A stretch of DNA of 64,000 bases, taken from the NCBI RefSeq assembly GCF_014145225.1, contig NZ_JABVCQ010000002.1, positions 62,001 to 126,000 of the forward strand, written 5' to 3'. The translations under genes were made by a program, and so were the position numbers. Below are positions 1 through 8,350 of the stretch, piece by piece (the stretch's first letter is position 1; each line of letters opens with the position of its first letter). The notes beneath the pieces are model-generated. The model was not told the origin of the DNA and searched no databases. It saw only the letters and a program-made list of their open reading frames with translations. Source of the stretch: Thiospirillum jenense. GTDB lineage: Bacteria; Pseudomonadota; Gammaproteobacteria; Chromatiales; Chromatiaceae.

Positions 1-858
1 TGGGCTAAGTGTAGTGAAGGGCAAATGAGTAGTGATTGTACCGGTGAAGCGACACTAATGACGTGGAGTGAAGCACTAAGCATTGCCAATAACTCGCGAC
101 TGGCGGGCTATAGTAATTGGCGATTACCTAACTTTAAAGAACTACAATCTTTAGTGGATTATACTCGTACTGATCCGGCAATTGAGGTTGCTTATTTTCC
201 AAATACGCCAAGTTCATATTTTTGGTCAGGTTCTTCCGTTCCTGATATAAATTTTTATTCACATTTAGCGAGAGTTGTGAAATTCAACGACGGTTATGCT
301 ATTGATCATGTGCGAAACTACAGTAATCACGTTCGCCTCGTGCGCGACATTTCAGGCAGCAGCCCGTCCAACTACGCGCTCTCCGTCAGCGTGAACGGCA
401 ACGGCGGCAAAGTCAGCGGCACGGGAATTGCTTGCCCGGGCGATTGTGGCGAAAGCTACGCCAGCGGAACGCCAGTCATGTTGGGCGCAGAAACCACTGG
501 CACGACTACCTTCACTAACTGGAGTGGCGACTGCTCAGGTAATCTGCCAAGCTGTACCGTGACAATGGACGCAATTAAAAACGTCACCGCTAATTTCCAA
601 GCCGCCGCCCCGACTTATTCATTAACCGTGAATAATTTTGGTAGTGGCACTGTGTCAAGTACTGGTGTTGCTGGTATTAACTGCGGCCCCGATTGCAGCG
701 ACAACTACACCAATAATCAAACGGTCGTTTTAACTGCAACACCAATGGCTGGTAAAGCATTCTTAAAATGGTATGGTGCTTGTGCGGGTGTGAGAACTAA
801 TACCTGTACCGTCACCATGAATGCAAATCAGACTGCGACAGCTTTCTTTACACGATAG
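1..858 (+). CDS. Partial secreted DUF1566 / Cys-repeat protein (3' end)
   Basis: The reading frame is open from base 1, so the window starts inside this gene and the ATG at 25 is internal. The visible part begins with a DUF1566 (Lcl C-terminal-like) domain, with the motif DWRLPN-like NWRLPNFKELQSLVDY and YFPNTPSS. Two cysteine-containing InlB-B-like beta repeats follow (C-PGDC ... GDCSGN...C-TVTMD; CGPDC ... GACAG...C-TVTMN). It is a paralogue of the next gene but ends after the second repeat and lacks that gene's C-terminal DUF4214-type region. Secretion is inferred from the paralogue's signal peptide and the paired cysteines. The function is unknown; surface or extracellular binding is a guess. 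Confidence 0.75.
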   Translation, partial: WAKCSEGQMSSDCTGEATLMTWSEALSIANNSRLAGYSNWRLPNFKELQSLVDYTRTDPAIEVAYFPNTPSSYFWSGSSVPDINFYSHLARVVKFNDGYAIDHVRNYSNHVRLVRDISGSSPSNYALSVSVNGNGGKVSGTGIACPGDCGESYASGTPVMLGAETTGTTTFTNWSGDCSGNLPSCTVTMDAIKNVTANFQAAAPTYSLTVNNFGSGTVSSTGVAGINCGPDCSDNYTNNQTVVLTATPMAGKAFLKWYGACAGVRTNTCTVTMNANQTATAFFTR

Positions 859-866
859 TTCTTATT

Positions 867-920
867 AACAGTTAACCGTTTGGATTAACTGTTATTTGCA
901 GACCGGGTTAATACCGGTCT
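867..920 (+). terminator. Two consecutive stem-loops after the first gene
   Basis: The first hairpin pairs 867-875 (AACAGTTAA) with 885-893 (TTAACTGTT). The second pairs 900-906 (AGACCGG) with 914-920 (CCGGTCT). The T-tract after the second hairpin is poor, so this is a possible rather than textbook terminator. Confidence 0.45.
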
Positions 921-1229
921 GTTGCGTTTACAAGCATTAAAAACAAACCACCGCCACGAGCCGAATTATCACAACGATCAATTATTAACAATTGCTCGGC
1001 TGCAACACCTAGCCCATTATTTTAACAGTGTTCGCCCGCCGCTTAATTCCATTGTAAATCACTCAACAATTGCGTTTTGTCAATCGTTTTTGGTAATAAA
1101 AAATTTGGCAGTTTTCCAAATTCCCAGCTAAACTCTATCCGAGTGTTTTTTATACTGTTTATCCCGCCGTGCGCGGGTGTTTCAGATAAACAACACGGGT
1201 GTTGTTTAATTTTATTAAGGTAATTACCA
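921..1229. other. Intergenic region, no gene seen
   Basis: About 300 bases of AT-rich sequence between two paralogous secreted-protein genes. No credible coding frame was found. A short GC-rich palindromic stretch (1160-1176, CCCGCCGTGCGCGGG-like) lies before the next gene. TAAGG at 1216-1220 is a plausible ribosome binding site for the ATG at 1230. Confidence 0.4.
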
Positions 1230-4200
1230 ATGAAACTGACAGCTTGGTTGCAACTGCCCGTCATTCGCCAAGTGGCGCGGTATCTAATTTTTGTTTTTAT
1301 ATTGATATTTGTAATGGTTTTTTTTACCGCTATTGCGGCGGTGCCGTCTTTTGCAGCTCTCAACGATACCGGCATTACCACTTGCTCGAATGAAACTGAA
1401 AATTGGCTGCCCTGCCCCGTGGACGGATTTCCGCGTCAAGATGCAGAATATGGGCGGGATGCGCAGGCACAGACTGGCACTTTAATAAAAATTGGCGGTG
1501 GTGAAGCGGGTTTTGATTTCACCAAAATCAGCAATACCGGTGCAGTTTTGTCTGCTGATGCGCAATTGGGTAGTGGGGCGGCTGATTGGGCGTGTACCCG
1601 CGATAACGTGACAGGGTTAATGTGGGAAGTAAAAACAGATGATGGTGGCTTACGCGATCAAAATAAAACTTATATTTTTAGTCTTACTGCCGATTATGTG
1701 ATGGGTATAAATAGCACGAGTTTGTGTGGCTTTAATGATTGGCGTATGCCCACCGTAAAAGAACTGTTAGAAATTACGCATCATGGGCGTAGTAATCCTG
1801 CCGTTGATATTAACTACTTTCCAAATACTCAAACGAGTTGGTTTTGGTCTGGTTATCCCGATCTTGACGATTCAAACGCTGCATGGGTCGTAGGTTTTCA
1901 TTATGGAGTTACTAAGAGTATTTACCGGAGTTTTGAATGCCCTATTCGGCTTGTGCGTGGCGGAGCGTTTTTTAACTCCTTTAGTGATAATGGCAATGGC
2001 ACGGTTACGCAGACCAATACAGGGTTGATGTGGGCTAAATGTGCCGAAGGTCAGAGAGACACGAATTGCTCGGGAAATGCGATAAAAGTACCCTGGAGTT
2101 ATTCGTTATCTGTTGCTGAAAACTCTCGTTTGGCCGGTTACGCTGATTGGCGACTGCCAAATATCAAAGAACTGCGAACTCTGGTAGATTATGGTCGTTC
2201 CAACCCCGCAATTGACACTCGTTATTTTCCCAATACGCCAAGTTCATGGTTCTGGTCAATCTCCCCCGGTAATAGCTATTCGTACTATGGTACATATGCA
2301 AACTTCGCTGATGGAACCACGGGGCAATACAATCGAAGTGACGACGGATACATCCGCCTCGTGCGCGACATTACCTCGTCACTCAACGTCACCGTCACCG
2401 GCGCCGGCAGCGTCGCCAGCAACCCAGCGGGCATCACCTGCGGCGGCGACTGTGCCGAAGATTACCTGATTAATCAACAAGTTATCTTAATCGCCACGCC
2501 CACCGGCACCGCCACCTTCATTGGCTGGACGGGCGCTTGCACTGGCAACGAACCCACCTGCGCCGTCAGCATGGATCAAGCTCGCGCCGTGACAGCCGAG
2601 TTCAGCGAGGCCGCACCGCAAACGTACGCGCTCTCCGTCACCGTCGCTGGCACGGGCACCGTGAGCGGCACGGGAATTAACTGCCCGGGCGATTGTAATG
2701 AAACTTATAATAGCGGCACGCAAGTCATATTAACTGCCGCAGCAACTGGCGCTAATCAATTCACCGGTTGGGGCGGCGCCTGCTCGGGTAATCTAACAAC
2801 CTGCACGGTGACAATGGATGCAATTAAAAGCGTCACCGCTAATTTCCAAACCACCGCGCCGACTTATTTATTAACCGTGAATAAGTTTGGTAATGGCACT
2901 GTGGCCAGCAGCACGGTTGATATTAATTGCGGCACCGATTGCACAGAGAATTACACCAGTGGTACGCAAGTCACACTCACCGCCGTTGCGAATAGCGACT
3001 CGCGGTTTGTTAATTGGACAGGCGCCTGCTCTGGCATATTAACAACCTGCACGGTCACAATGAATGCGGCCAAAACCGTCACCGCCAATTTTGAATTACA
3101 ATCCAATAGCACACAGCAAACTTTAACTGTCAATGCTTATGGACCCGGCGCAGTTAATAGCAATCCAAGTGGCATCGCCTGCGGCAGCGTGTGCAGCAAA
3201 ACATTTAATAGTGGTGCGCAAGTGGTATTAACTGCCATGCCATTAACTGGCGGCGCCGTATTCAGTCGGTGGGATGGATGCCCGAATGAAAACGGATTAA
3301 CTTGCACCGTCACGATGAATGAAGCGCAAAACGTCACCGCCACGTTCCGCTATCCAACCTCAATGACACAATTGATTGTGTCGGTATTAGGCGAAGGGCA
3401 GGTTATTAGCAATCCGAGCGGCGTTAATTGCGATACGGCATTGTGTTTTGGTGGCTTTACGGCCGGCACCGCAATGACATTAACCGCGCAACCTGAAACG
3501 GGTTGGCAATTCAAAGAATGGCAACGCGGCGGCGCGTGCGGCGGTGAAACAACGGCGGAATGTCAATTCACCTTAAATCAAACGCAAACGGCGATTGCGG
3601 TATTTGAAGAGGCGGCATCAGTTAATCAACATGAATTGCAAGCCATTATTGTTGGTGCTGGAAATATCACTAGCCAACCGAGTGGAAGTGGAATTGATTG
3701 CGGTCGCGCTGATAATGATGCCGAATTAACCGGCACCTGCGTGACGAATTACACCGCCGATCAAGTTGTTATTTTCACTGCCACCGCAGAAGAGAATGCA
3801 CAATTCACCAGTTGGGGCGGCGTTTGTGCCGATCAGGGCGACACGCCGATTTGCACTGTCACCATTGCTGAGTTAATTGCCAGTGGTGAAAATAGTTCAT
3901 CAATCATCGCATCATTTGGCGCAATTGATCGCAGTAATACCACGCGCTGGCAAGTGGCTGAATTGTATATGGCGACAATGGGTTATGCAATGGACGCGGA
4001 GGGTTTGAATTATTGGGTGAATAACATCGAATCCGGTCAACTTGATAGCGAAGGTCAACCCTGGACAATTGATACCGTCGCCCAAGCGTTCTTTAATGTG
4101 GACTTGGTACAAGCTAAATATCCCACCACCCTCAGCAATAGCGAGTTCATTGATGAGATTTACCGCAACATCTTTGGCCGCGGTGCTGATGTGGACGGCC

Positions 4201-4523
4201 GCAATTATTGGTTAACCGAATTAAGCGAACGTGGTACGCCACGCAATGCGATGATTATTACCGTGATTAACGGCGGTTGGGGCAATACGTCAGCCGATGC
4301 ACAATCGGATATGTTGCGCTTCAAATATCGCACTGAAGTGGCATTAGCCTTTGCGGATTATCAAAGTGAACACGGCATTGTATATGGCGCATTAGATGCC
4401 ATGAATCAGCAATACCTCATTGCCGCCGGCAGTAATGTTTTAGCGAATGTCACGCAGGATGAAACGACCCGCGATGCGGCGATTGCGAATATCCCTAATT
4501 TATTAGCGCCGCTGCATGATTGA
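1230..4523 (+). CDS. Secreted multidomain protein: 2x DUF1566, six Cys-repeat modules, DUF4214
   Basis: A 1097-aa protein. Residues 1-43 form a long signal peptide (basic start, hydrophobic core, ending ...VPSFA). Two DUF1566 domains follow (about 115-240 and 255-385), each with a DWR(M/L)P motif and a YFPNT motif. Six InlB-B-like repeats (about 387-895) come next, with paired cysteines such as CGGDC ... GACTG...C and the recurrent C-TVTMN/VTANF ending. The C-terminus (about 905-1060) matches the DUF4214 pattern (ELYMATMGYAMDAEGLNYW; EIYRNIFGR), a domain seen in exported and S-layer-like proteins. The start is supported by TAAGG 9 nt upstream. It is a paralogue of the truncated gene to the left. 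The likely role is extracellular; no enzyme activity is evident. Confidence 0.75.
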   Translation: MKLTAWLQLPVIRQVARYLIFVFILIFVMVFFTAIAAVPSFAALNDTGITTCSNETENWLPCPVDGFPRQDAEYGRDAQAQTGTLIKIGGGEAGFDFTKISNTGAVLSADAQLGSGAADWACTRDNVTGLMWEVKTDDGGLRDQNKTYIFSLTADYVMGINSTSLCGFNDWRMPTVKELLEITHHGRSNPAVDINYFPNTQTSWFWSGYPDLDDSNAAWVVGFHYGVTKSIYRSFECPIRLVRGGAFFNSFSDNGNGTVTQTNTGLMWAKCAEGQRDTNCSGNAIKVPWSYSLSVAENSRLAGYADWRLPNIKELRTLVDYGRSNPAIDTRYFPNTPSSWFWSISPGNSYSYYGTYANFADGTTGQYNRSDDGYIRLVRDITSSLNVTVTGAGSVASNPAGITCGGDCAEDYLINQQVILIATPTGTATFIGWTGACTGNEPTCAVSMDQARAVTAEFSEAAPQTYALSVTVAGTGTVSGTGINCPGDCNETYNSGTQVILTAAATGANQFTGWGGACSGNLTTCTVTMDAIKSVTANFQTTAPTYLLTVNKFGNGTVASSTVDINCGTDCTENYTSGTQVTLTAVANSDSRFVNWTGACSGILTTCTVTMNAAKTVTANFELQSNSTQQTLTVNAYGPGAVNSNPSGIACGSVCSKTFNSGAQVVLTAMPLTGGAVFSRWDGCPNENGLTCTVTMNEAQNVTATFRYPTSMTQLIVSVLGEGQVISNPSGVNCDTALCFGGFTAGTAMTLTAQPETGWQFKEWQRGGACGGETTAECQFTLNQTQTAIAVFEEAASVNQHELQAIIVGAGNITSQPSGSGIDCGRADNDAELTGTCVTNYTADQVVIFTATAEENAQFTSWGGVCADQGDTPICTVTIAELIASGENSSSIIASFGAIDRSNTTRWQVAELYMATMGYAMDAEGLNYWVNNIESGQLDSEGQPWTIDTVAQAFFNVDLVQAKYPTTLSNSEFIDEIYRNIFGRGADVDGRNYWLTELSERGTPRNAMIITVINGGWGNTSADAQSDMLRFKYRTEVALAFADYQSEHGIVYGALDAMNQQYLIAAGSNVLANVTQDETTRDAAIANIPNLLAPLHD

Positions 4524-4585
4524 TTAATTAACAACGCCATTGCGCATCATGGACGATGCGCACTGCCGATATTCAGCGTATATTC

Positions 4586-4609
4586 AACCGGCCTCGTGCC
4601 GGTTTTTTT
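4586..4609 (+). terminator. Rho-independent terminator
   Basis: The stem AACCGGC (4586-4592) pairs with GCCGGTT (4598-4604) across a CTCGT loop and runs into six or more T residues. It lies 60 nt after the stop of the secreted-protein gene. Confidence 0.85.
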
Positions 4610-4748
4610 ATTAGAACTGTTTTAATTAAAAACGAGCGCATTACTATACTGAGCAAGTACCAATTTTTATTTGGTTTGATAATAAACTTATTTCGACATA
4701 TTCTGGAGTACTTTAAACAAAATCATCTTGATTGATATTGTTTTATTT

Positions 4749-4994
4749 ATGTTTTATCTACAAAAGTCTGAGAGTTTTAATGACTATCGGTTTATTCTGA
4801 CATTTGCCGATGGGCAGGTGATTGAAAGTGATTTACGCGACTTGATTGGTGAGTATGTTAACGAACATGAATTAACTACCGCGCAGGTTGACATGGCGTG
4901 GAGTTGTTTAACATTTTTAAATGGTCAAGTGGATATTGCACCGGAAACATTGGCGCGTTATGTTGGGTTGTCACAGGCAAAATATACAACATGA
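4749..4994 (+). CDS. Small DUF2442-like protein (copy 1)
   Basis: About 81 aa from the ATG at 4749; an in-frame TTG at 4728 would add seven hydrophobic residues. The pattern YRFILTFADG...DLRDLIG...DIAPETLARY resembles DUF2442, a small family often found in toxin-antitoxin neighbourhoods. Bases 4785-4969 are a near-perfect copy of 8045-8229 (two differences), so this gene and the one at 8012 arose by recent duplication. The N-termini differ (MFYLQKSESFND here, MKLTHAQQLSA there). The first gene may therefore have acquired a new, possibly poor, translation start, since no good ribosome binding site precedes it. Family assignment is moderate; function is unknown. Confidence 0.55.
   Translation: MFYLQKSESFNDYRFILTFADGQVIESDLRDLIGEYVNEHELTTAQVDMAWSCLTFLNGQVDIAPETLARYVGLSQAKYTT
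4785..4969 (+). repeat. 185-bp direct repeat, left copy
   Basis: Matches 8045-8229 at 183 of 185 positions by eye. The differences are at 4812 (G versus A, Gly to Arg) and 4862 (C versus T, silent). Together the copies bracket a 3.1-kb block with the YgiT/DUF2283 genes, the ATPase + DUF4276 pair and a DUF4258/DUF2283 pair. Confidence 0.9.
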
Positions 4995-5030
4995 ATAATC
5001 TAATCAATTACGCATAGCGGGCATCATAAA

Positions 5031-5275
5031 ATGAATTGCAGCAGTGTTCAATTTTCGCGTCATGCCTTTGAGCGTGGTTTATCACTGGCGAAGTGATTAA
5101 AACGTACCCTGATGACACGCCTTTTCCAACAACATTGTTATTGGCATGGATTGGTCAAACACTACTGCATTTGGTGATTGCACAAGCCCCAATCACAATG
5201 CAGTGTATTGTGGTGACTGTGTATATTCCTAATCCTAATTTGTGGCAGGATGATTTCAAAACTAGGAGGCTTTAA
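5031..5275 (+). pseudogene. DUF4258 toxin-like gene broken by a 1-base deletion
   Basis: ATG at 5031 opens MNCSSVQFSRHAFERGLSLAK and then stops. The rest of a DUF4258 protein continues in another frame from about 5091 (VIKTYPDDTPFP...ITVYIPNP-like...W-DDFKTRR) to the TAA at 5273-5275. Inserting one G after 5090 restores LSLA-E-VIKTYP and one continuous frame of about 81 codons. DUF4258 proteins are RelE/BrnT-like small proteins usually paired with a downstream antitoxin. Here the next gene, a YgiT-type zinc finger, starts at the A of this TAA (TAATG), as in intact modules. The break could be real decay or a sequencing error; only reads can tell. Confidence 0.75.
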
Positions 5276-5499
5276 TGAACTGTACGCTTTGCAAACACGG
5301 CGAAACGCGCCCTGGTGTGGTGACGGTTTCTTTGAATCGTGATGACACGCTCGTTGTTATTAAAGGTGTACCGGCTGACGTGTGTGATAATTGCGGGGAA
5401 TACTATTTGAATAGCGCAATTGCAATGCAATTGTATGAACAGGCGGCGGCGGCAGTCGCACGTCATGCTGAAGTTGAGATTTTGCGGTTTGCCGCGTGA
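5275..5499 (+). CDS. YgiT-type zinc-finger protein (antitoxin-like)
   Basis: 74 aa. Two CxxC pairs (CTLC near the N-terminus; CDNC at about 38-41, followed by GEYY) form the zinc-binding fold of the MqsA/YgiT N-terminal domain. The middle strand VVIKGVPADVC is typical of YgiT-type proteins paired with DUF4258. It lacks the helix-turn-helix of full MqsA, so DNA binding is not evident. It overlaps the frameshifted DUF4258 gene by one base, implying translational coupling. The likely role is to neutralise the DUF4258 partner, which is now broken. Confidence 0.75.
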   Translation: MNCTLCKHGETRPGVVTVSLNRDDTLVVIKGVPADVCDNCGEYYLNSAIAMQLYEQAAAAVARHAEVEILRFAA

Positions 5500-5516
5500 T
5501 TTTAGAGGATTGATTC

Positions 5517-5774
5517 ATGCGCATTGAATATGACCCGCAATACAACATTGCTTATTTACGTTTTCTGGATCATCCAGCGGCGGATTTGCAAACGGTGCAT
5601 CTCAGCGAAGAATTAAACATTGATTTAATGCCCGACGGGCGGCTGTATGGCATTGAATTATTGAACGCGAATGAACAACTGTTCCAGCAAGATGCTGGAC
5701 AATTGCTGGTGAATAATCGCCAAACCGGTCATAAGCAATCAGTTGATAGTTGGATATTCAGTGATGCAAATTGA
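5517..5774 (+). CDS. DUF2283 family protein
   Basis: 85 aa. The pattern MRIEYDPQYNIAYLRFL...LNIDLMPDGRLYGIELLNA is the DUF2283 signature (short beta protein, D.DG.(L/V).GIE). Such proteins are commonly encoded next to DUF4258 genes and are treated as antitoxin-like. It is 17 nt downstream of the YgiT-type gene, and its 3' end overlaps the start of the ATPase gene by 11 nt, so all are probably co-transcribed. The tail after residue 60 is longer than in the two other DUF2283 copies in this islet (65 and 62 aa). Confidence 0.75.
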   Translation: MRIEYDPQYNIAYLRFLDHPAADLQTVHLSEELNIDLMPDGRLYGIELLNANEQLFQQDAGQLLVNNRQTGHKQSVDSWIFSDAN

Positions 5775-6936
5775 ATCCATTGCCATCGAAAATTTCCGCG
5801 TATTCAAAAACACCAAATTGGATCATCTCCCACGTTTGATTACTTTAGTTGGGGCAAACGGCACCGGTAAATCAACACTTTTTGATGTGTTTTCTTTTTT
5901 AAAAGATGCGTTGACACAGAATGTCAGCCGGGCAGTATTAAAACGCGGTGGTTTTAATGAATTAGTCAGTCGTGGTACGACAGGGCCAATTAAAATTACG
6001 CTCAAATTTCGTGAATCTGGCGGGCGGTTAGCCACCTATGAACTGACTATTAATAAGAATTCAAAGGGAATGCCGATCGTGGCGCGGGAAATATTGAAAT
6101 ATCGTCGGGGTCAACGTGGTAAGCCGTGGCACTTTGTTGATTTTTCCAATGGCACAGGTTACGCGATCATTAATGAAAACAGGTATGGCGATGTTGACGC
6201 TAAAGCAGAACGTCAACAATATGTATTAGATGCCCCCGATATTTTAGCGATTAAAGGTTTGGGACAATTCAAAGAGTTTCAAACGGTGGCCGAGTTTCGC
6301 AGCTTGATTGAAAACTGGCATATTTCTGATTTTCATATTAACGATGCACGGCAAAGCAATGATGTTGGTTATGCTGAACATTTATCAACTCAGGGCGATA
6401 ATGTTGCGCAAGTGGCATACTATCTGTTTTTTTCTCATCAAGAAGTGTTTAATAAAATTATTGAAACGATGGCCCGGCGGGTCCCCGGCGTAACGAAAAT
6501 AGAAGCAAAACCAACAGAAGATGGCCGATTAATTTTACGGTTTCAGGATGGCGCATTTCAAGACCCATTTATTGCGCGTTTTGTTTCAGATGGCACAATT
6601 AAAATGTTTGCTTATTTGGTGTTGCTGAATGATCCAAAACCGTTTCCTTTATTAGCAATTGAAGAACCAGAAAATCAACTGTTTCCAGAGTTACTGCCAG
6701 AATTGGCGGAAGAATTCCGTGAGTATGCACGGCGCGGTGGTCAGGTATTCATTTCAACCCATTCGCCTGATTTTTTGAACGTTGTTAAATTAAACGAGAT
6801 TTATTTTCTCAAAAAAGTGGCCGGCTTTACGCAAGTGATCCGCGCATCCGATTCAGCACTGTTTAATGATCTTATTCAAGCAGGTGATGTGCCGGGTGCG
6901 TTATGGATGCAGGGCTTGTTTGGGGAATTGAAATAA
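5764..6936 (+). CDS. AAA_21-type SMC/ABC-like ATPase
   Basis: 390 aa from the ATG at 5764, chosen because MQIESIAIENFRVFKN is the usual family start. Walker A is GANGTGKST near residue 32. A Walker B-like LLAIEEPENQLFP near 295 is followed by the H-loop segment ISTHSPDFL, as in RecF/OLD-like ATPases of PF13304. It is followed without a gap (TAA then ATG) by a DUF4276 gene, a recurrent pairing in bacterial genomes. ATPase + TOPRIM-like nuclease is the architecture of OLD nucleases and of the PARIS anti-phage system. A defence role is inferred from context and architecture, not shown. Confidence 0.8.
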   Translation: MQIESIAIENFRVFKNTKLDHLPRLITLVGANGTGKSTLFDVFSFLKDALTQNVSRAVLKRGGFNELVSRGTTGPIKITLKFRESGGRLATYELTINKNSKGMPIVAREILKYRRGQRGKPWHFVDFSNGTGYAIINENRYGDVDAKAERQQYVLDAPDILAIKGLGQFKEFQTVAEFRSLIENWHISDFHINDARQSNDVGYAEHLSTQGDNVAQVAYYLFFSHQEVFNKIIETMARRVPGVTKIEAKPTEDGRLILRFQDGAFQDPFIARFVSDGTIKMFAYLVLLNDPKPFPLLAIEEPENQLFPELLPELAEEFREYARRGGQVFISTHSPDFLNVVKLNEIYFLKKVAGFTQVIRASDSALFNDLIQAGDVPGALWMQGLFGELK

Positions 6937-7548
6937 ATGCACGGGCGGTTGATCTTTCTCTTGGAAGAGCCATCTATGAAGGAATTATTAGATCAATTAT
7001 TACCGCGCCTGTTTCCGGGTTGGGTTGCGGGTGAACAATTTTTTTGTATAAAACACAATGGCAAAGCGGATTTAGAAAAAAGCATTCCGCGAAAACTCAA
7101 AGCATGGCGCGAACCAAATGTGCGTTTTGTGGTGGTGCGTGATAATGATGGTGGCGATTGTGTGCAATTAAAAGCGCGACTTGTCACGTTATGTTTTAAT
7201 TGCGGCCGGTCTGATGTGTTAATCAGACTCGTTTGTCAAGAATTAGAATCTTGGTATCTGGGCGATTTAACTGCGCTGGCAACTGCGTATGATAATCGGT
7301 CGTTATTAAGAACGGCGGTAGTTAAAAAATACGCGCAGCCCGATAAATTATTAAAGCCATCTAAAGCATTAACGCAACTGGTGCCGGAATTTCAAAAGAT
7401 CGCGGGCGCACGTTTATTGTCTCAACATCTCAGTATCACTCATAACTGTTCCAAAAGTTTTTTAGTCTTTATTGCCGGAATTCAGCGCATCGCTCAGGAA
7501 ATGGATTATCAATCAGCGGTTTTATTAAATAATGCCACAGAGTTTTAA
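6937..7548 (+). CDS. DUF4276 protein, TOPRIM-like partner of the ATPase
   Basis: 203 aa. The N-terminal LIFLLEEPSMKELLDQLLPR supplies the conserved acidic residue. VRDNDGGDC-x2-LK near 66-76 gives a D-x-D motif, and CQELESWYLGD near 96-106 is the family hallmark. This arrangement resembles a TOPRIM fold (Glu, then DxD), suggesting a metal-dependent nuclease. It starts directly after the ATPase stop and overlaps the next small gene by 17 nt. The family is clear; the enzymatic role is inference. Confidence 0.75.
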   Translation: MHGRLIFLLEEPSMKELLDQLLPRLFPGWVAGEQFFCIKHNGKADLEKSIPRKLKAWREPNVRFVVVRDNDGGDCVQLKARLVTLCFNCGRSDVLIRLVCQELESWYLGDLTALATAYDNRSLLRTAVVKKYAQPDKLLKPSKALTQLVPEFQKIAGARLLSQHLSITHNCSKSFLVFIAGIQRIAQEMDYQSAVLLNNATEF

Positions 7549-7807
7549 GAGTGTACGTTTTGCTAAATCAGTGTGGTTGACAGATCACGCCATAGAAGCG
7601 ATGTACAAGCGTCATGTAACTGTCGCTGAAATAATAACATTAATCGAAAATGGTGATTATTTTGAAAAAGATAAACAACATGGTTGGATATTTTACTATT
7701 TCCCTGCACGATCAGATAATAACGTGTGTGCTGCAATCGTGATTGGGCAAGCAATTGTTATTAAAACCATTATGGTCAACTGGACTAAACGGAGTAATCT
7801 AGTATGA
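7532..7807 (+). CDS. DUF4258-like small protein (intact)
   Basis: 91 aa. It contains WLTDHAIEAMYKRHVT(V)AEI...LIENGDY and a C-terminal VIKTIMVNW strand, the layout of DUF4258/RelE-like small toxins. It is the only one of three DUF4258-type genes in this islet with an uninterrupted frame. Its last four bases overlap the downstream DUF2283 start (ATGA-type), as expected of a toxin-antitoxin pair. No catalytic residues can be assigned with confidence. Confidence 0.65.
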   Translation: MPQSFKSVRFAKSVWLTDHAIEAMYKRHVTVAEIITLIENGDYFEKDKQHGWIFYYFPARSDNNVCAAIVIGQAIVIKTIMVNWTKRSNLV

Positions 7808-8001
7808 AAATTACCTATCACGAAGCCGATGATATTTTATTGATTGAGTTTTCAACGTTACCGATTGTGCGTGATGAATCTGTCAATTGGAATATCAACG
7901 TTGGCTATACGGTTGAAGGTCTTGGTGAATTGACTATTTTGGAGGCGCGGCAATGTGGGTTTTATCCATTTGAGATTGAGCGCGTACAGGCGGCGGCTTG
8001 A
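7804..8001 (+). CDS. DUF2283 family protein
   Basis: 65 aa. MKITYHEADDILLIEFS...NINVGYTVEGLGELTILEAR follows the DUF2283 pattern, although the acidic D.DG turn is replaced by EGLGEL. It is translationally coupled (4-nt overlap) to the DUF4258-like gene and is its probable antitoxin-like partner. Confidence 0.7.
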   Translation: MKITYHEADDILLIEFSTLPIVRDESVNWNINVGYTVEGLGELTILEARQCGFYPFEIERVQAAA

Positions 8002-8011
8002 GTAGCGCGTA

Positions 8012-8254
8012 ATGAAACTCACCCACGCTCAACAATTAAGTGCTTATCGGTTTATTCTGACATTTGCCGATAGGCAGGTGATTGAAAGTGATTTACGCGA
8101 CTTGATTGGTGAGTATGTTAATGAACATGAATTAACTACCGCGCAGGTTGACATGGCGTGGAGTTGTTTAACATTTTTAAATGGTCAAGTGGATATTGCA
8201 CCGGAAACATTGGCGCGTTATGTTGGGTTAGCGCAAATACAGGATGCGGCATGA
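8012..8254 (+). CDS. Small DUF2442-like protein (copy 2)
   Basis: 80 aa. Residues 12-73 are almost identical to the protein at 4749 (Gly to Arg at one site), with a different N-terminus (MKLTHAQQLSA) and C-terminus (AQIQDAA). It begins 10 nt after a DUF2283 stop. It may be the parental copy, because its start context is better than that of copy 1. Function is unknown; DUF2442-like proteins often sit with DUF4258/DUF4160 modules. Confidence 0.6.
   Translation: MKLTHAQQLSAYRFILTFADRQVIESDLRDLIGEYVNEHELTTAQVDMAWSCLTFLNGQVDIAPETLARYVGLAQIQDAA
8045..8229 (+). repeat. 185-bp direct repeat, right copy
   Basis: Partner of 4785-4969 with two mismatches. Recombination between them would delete or duplicate the 3.26-kb block that carries the ATPase + DUF4276 pair. 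Confidence 0.9.
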
Positions 8255-8350
8255 ATCGTTAACCATACGCAGTTAAACGCGCCCGCTAATCTGGCATTTA
8301 TTTTCGTATTTGAAACCCACAACTACTAATCATTCACGATGTGCTGTTCT

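Noticed and set aside
1043-1381. Minus-strand open frame across the start of the secreted-protein gene
   Set aside because: It overlaps the signal-peptide coding region of a well-supported gene and has no recognisable protein features.
4728-4748. TTG start adding MIDIVLF to the DUF2442-like protein
   Set aside because: The paralogue at 8012 has no such extension and no well-spaced ribosome binding site precedes the TTG. The ATG at 4749 is preferred, though both are weak.
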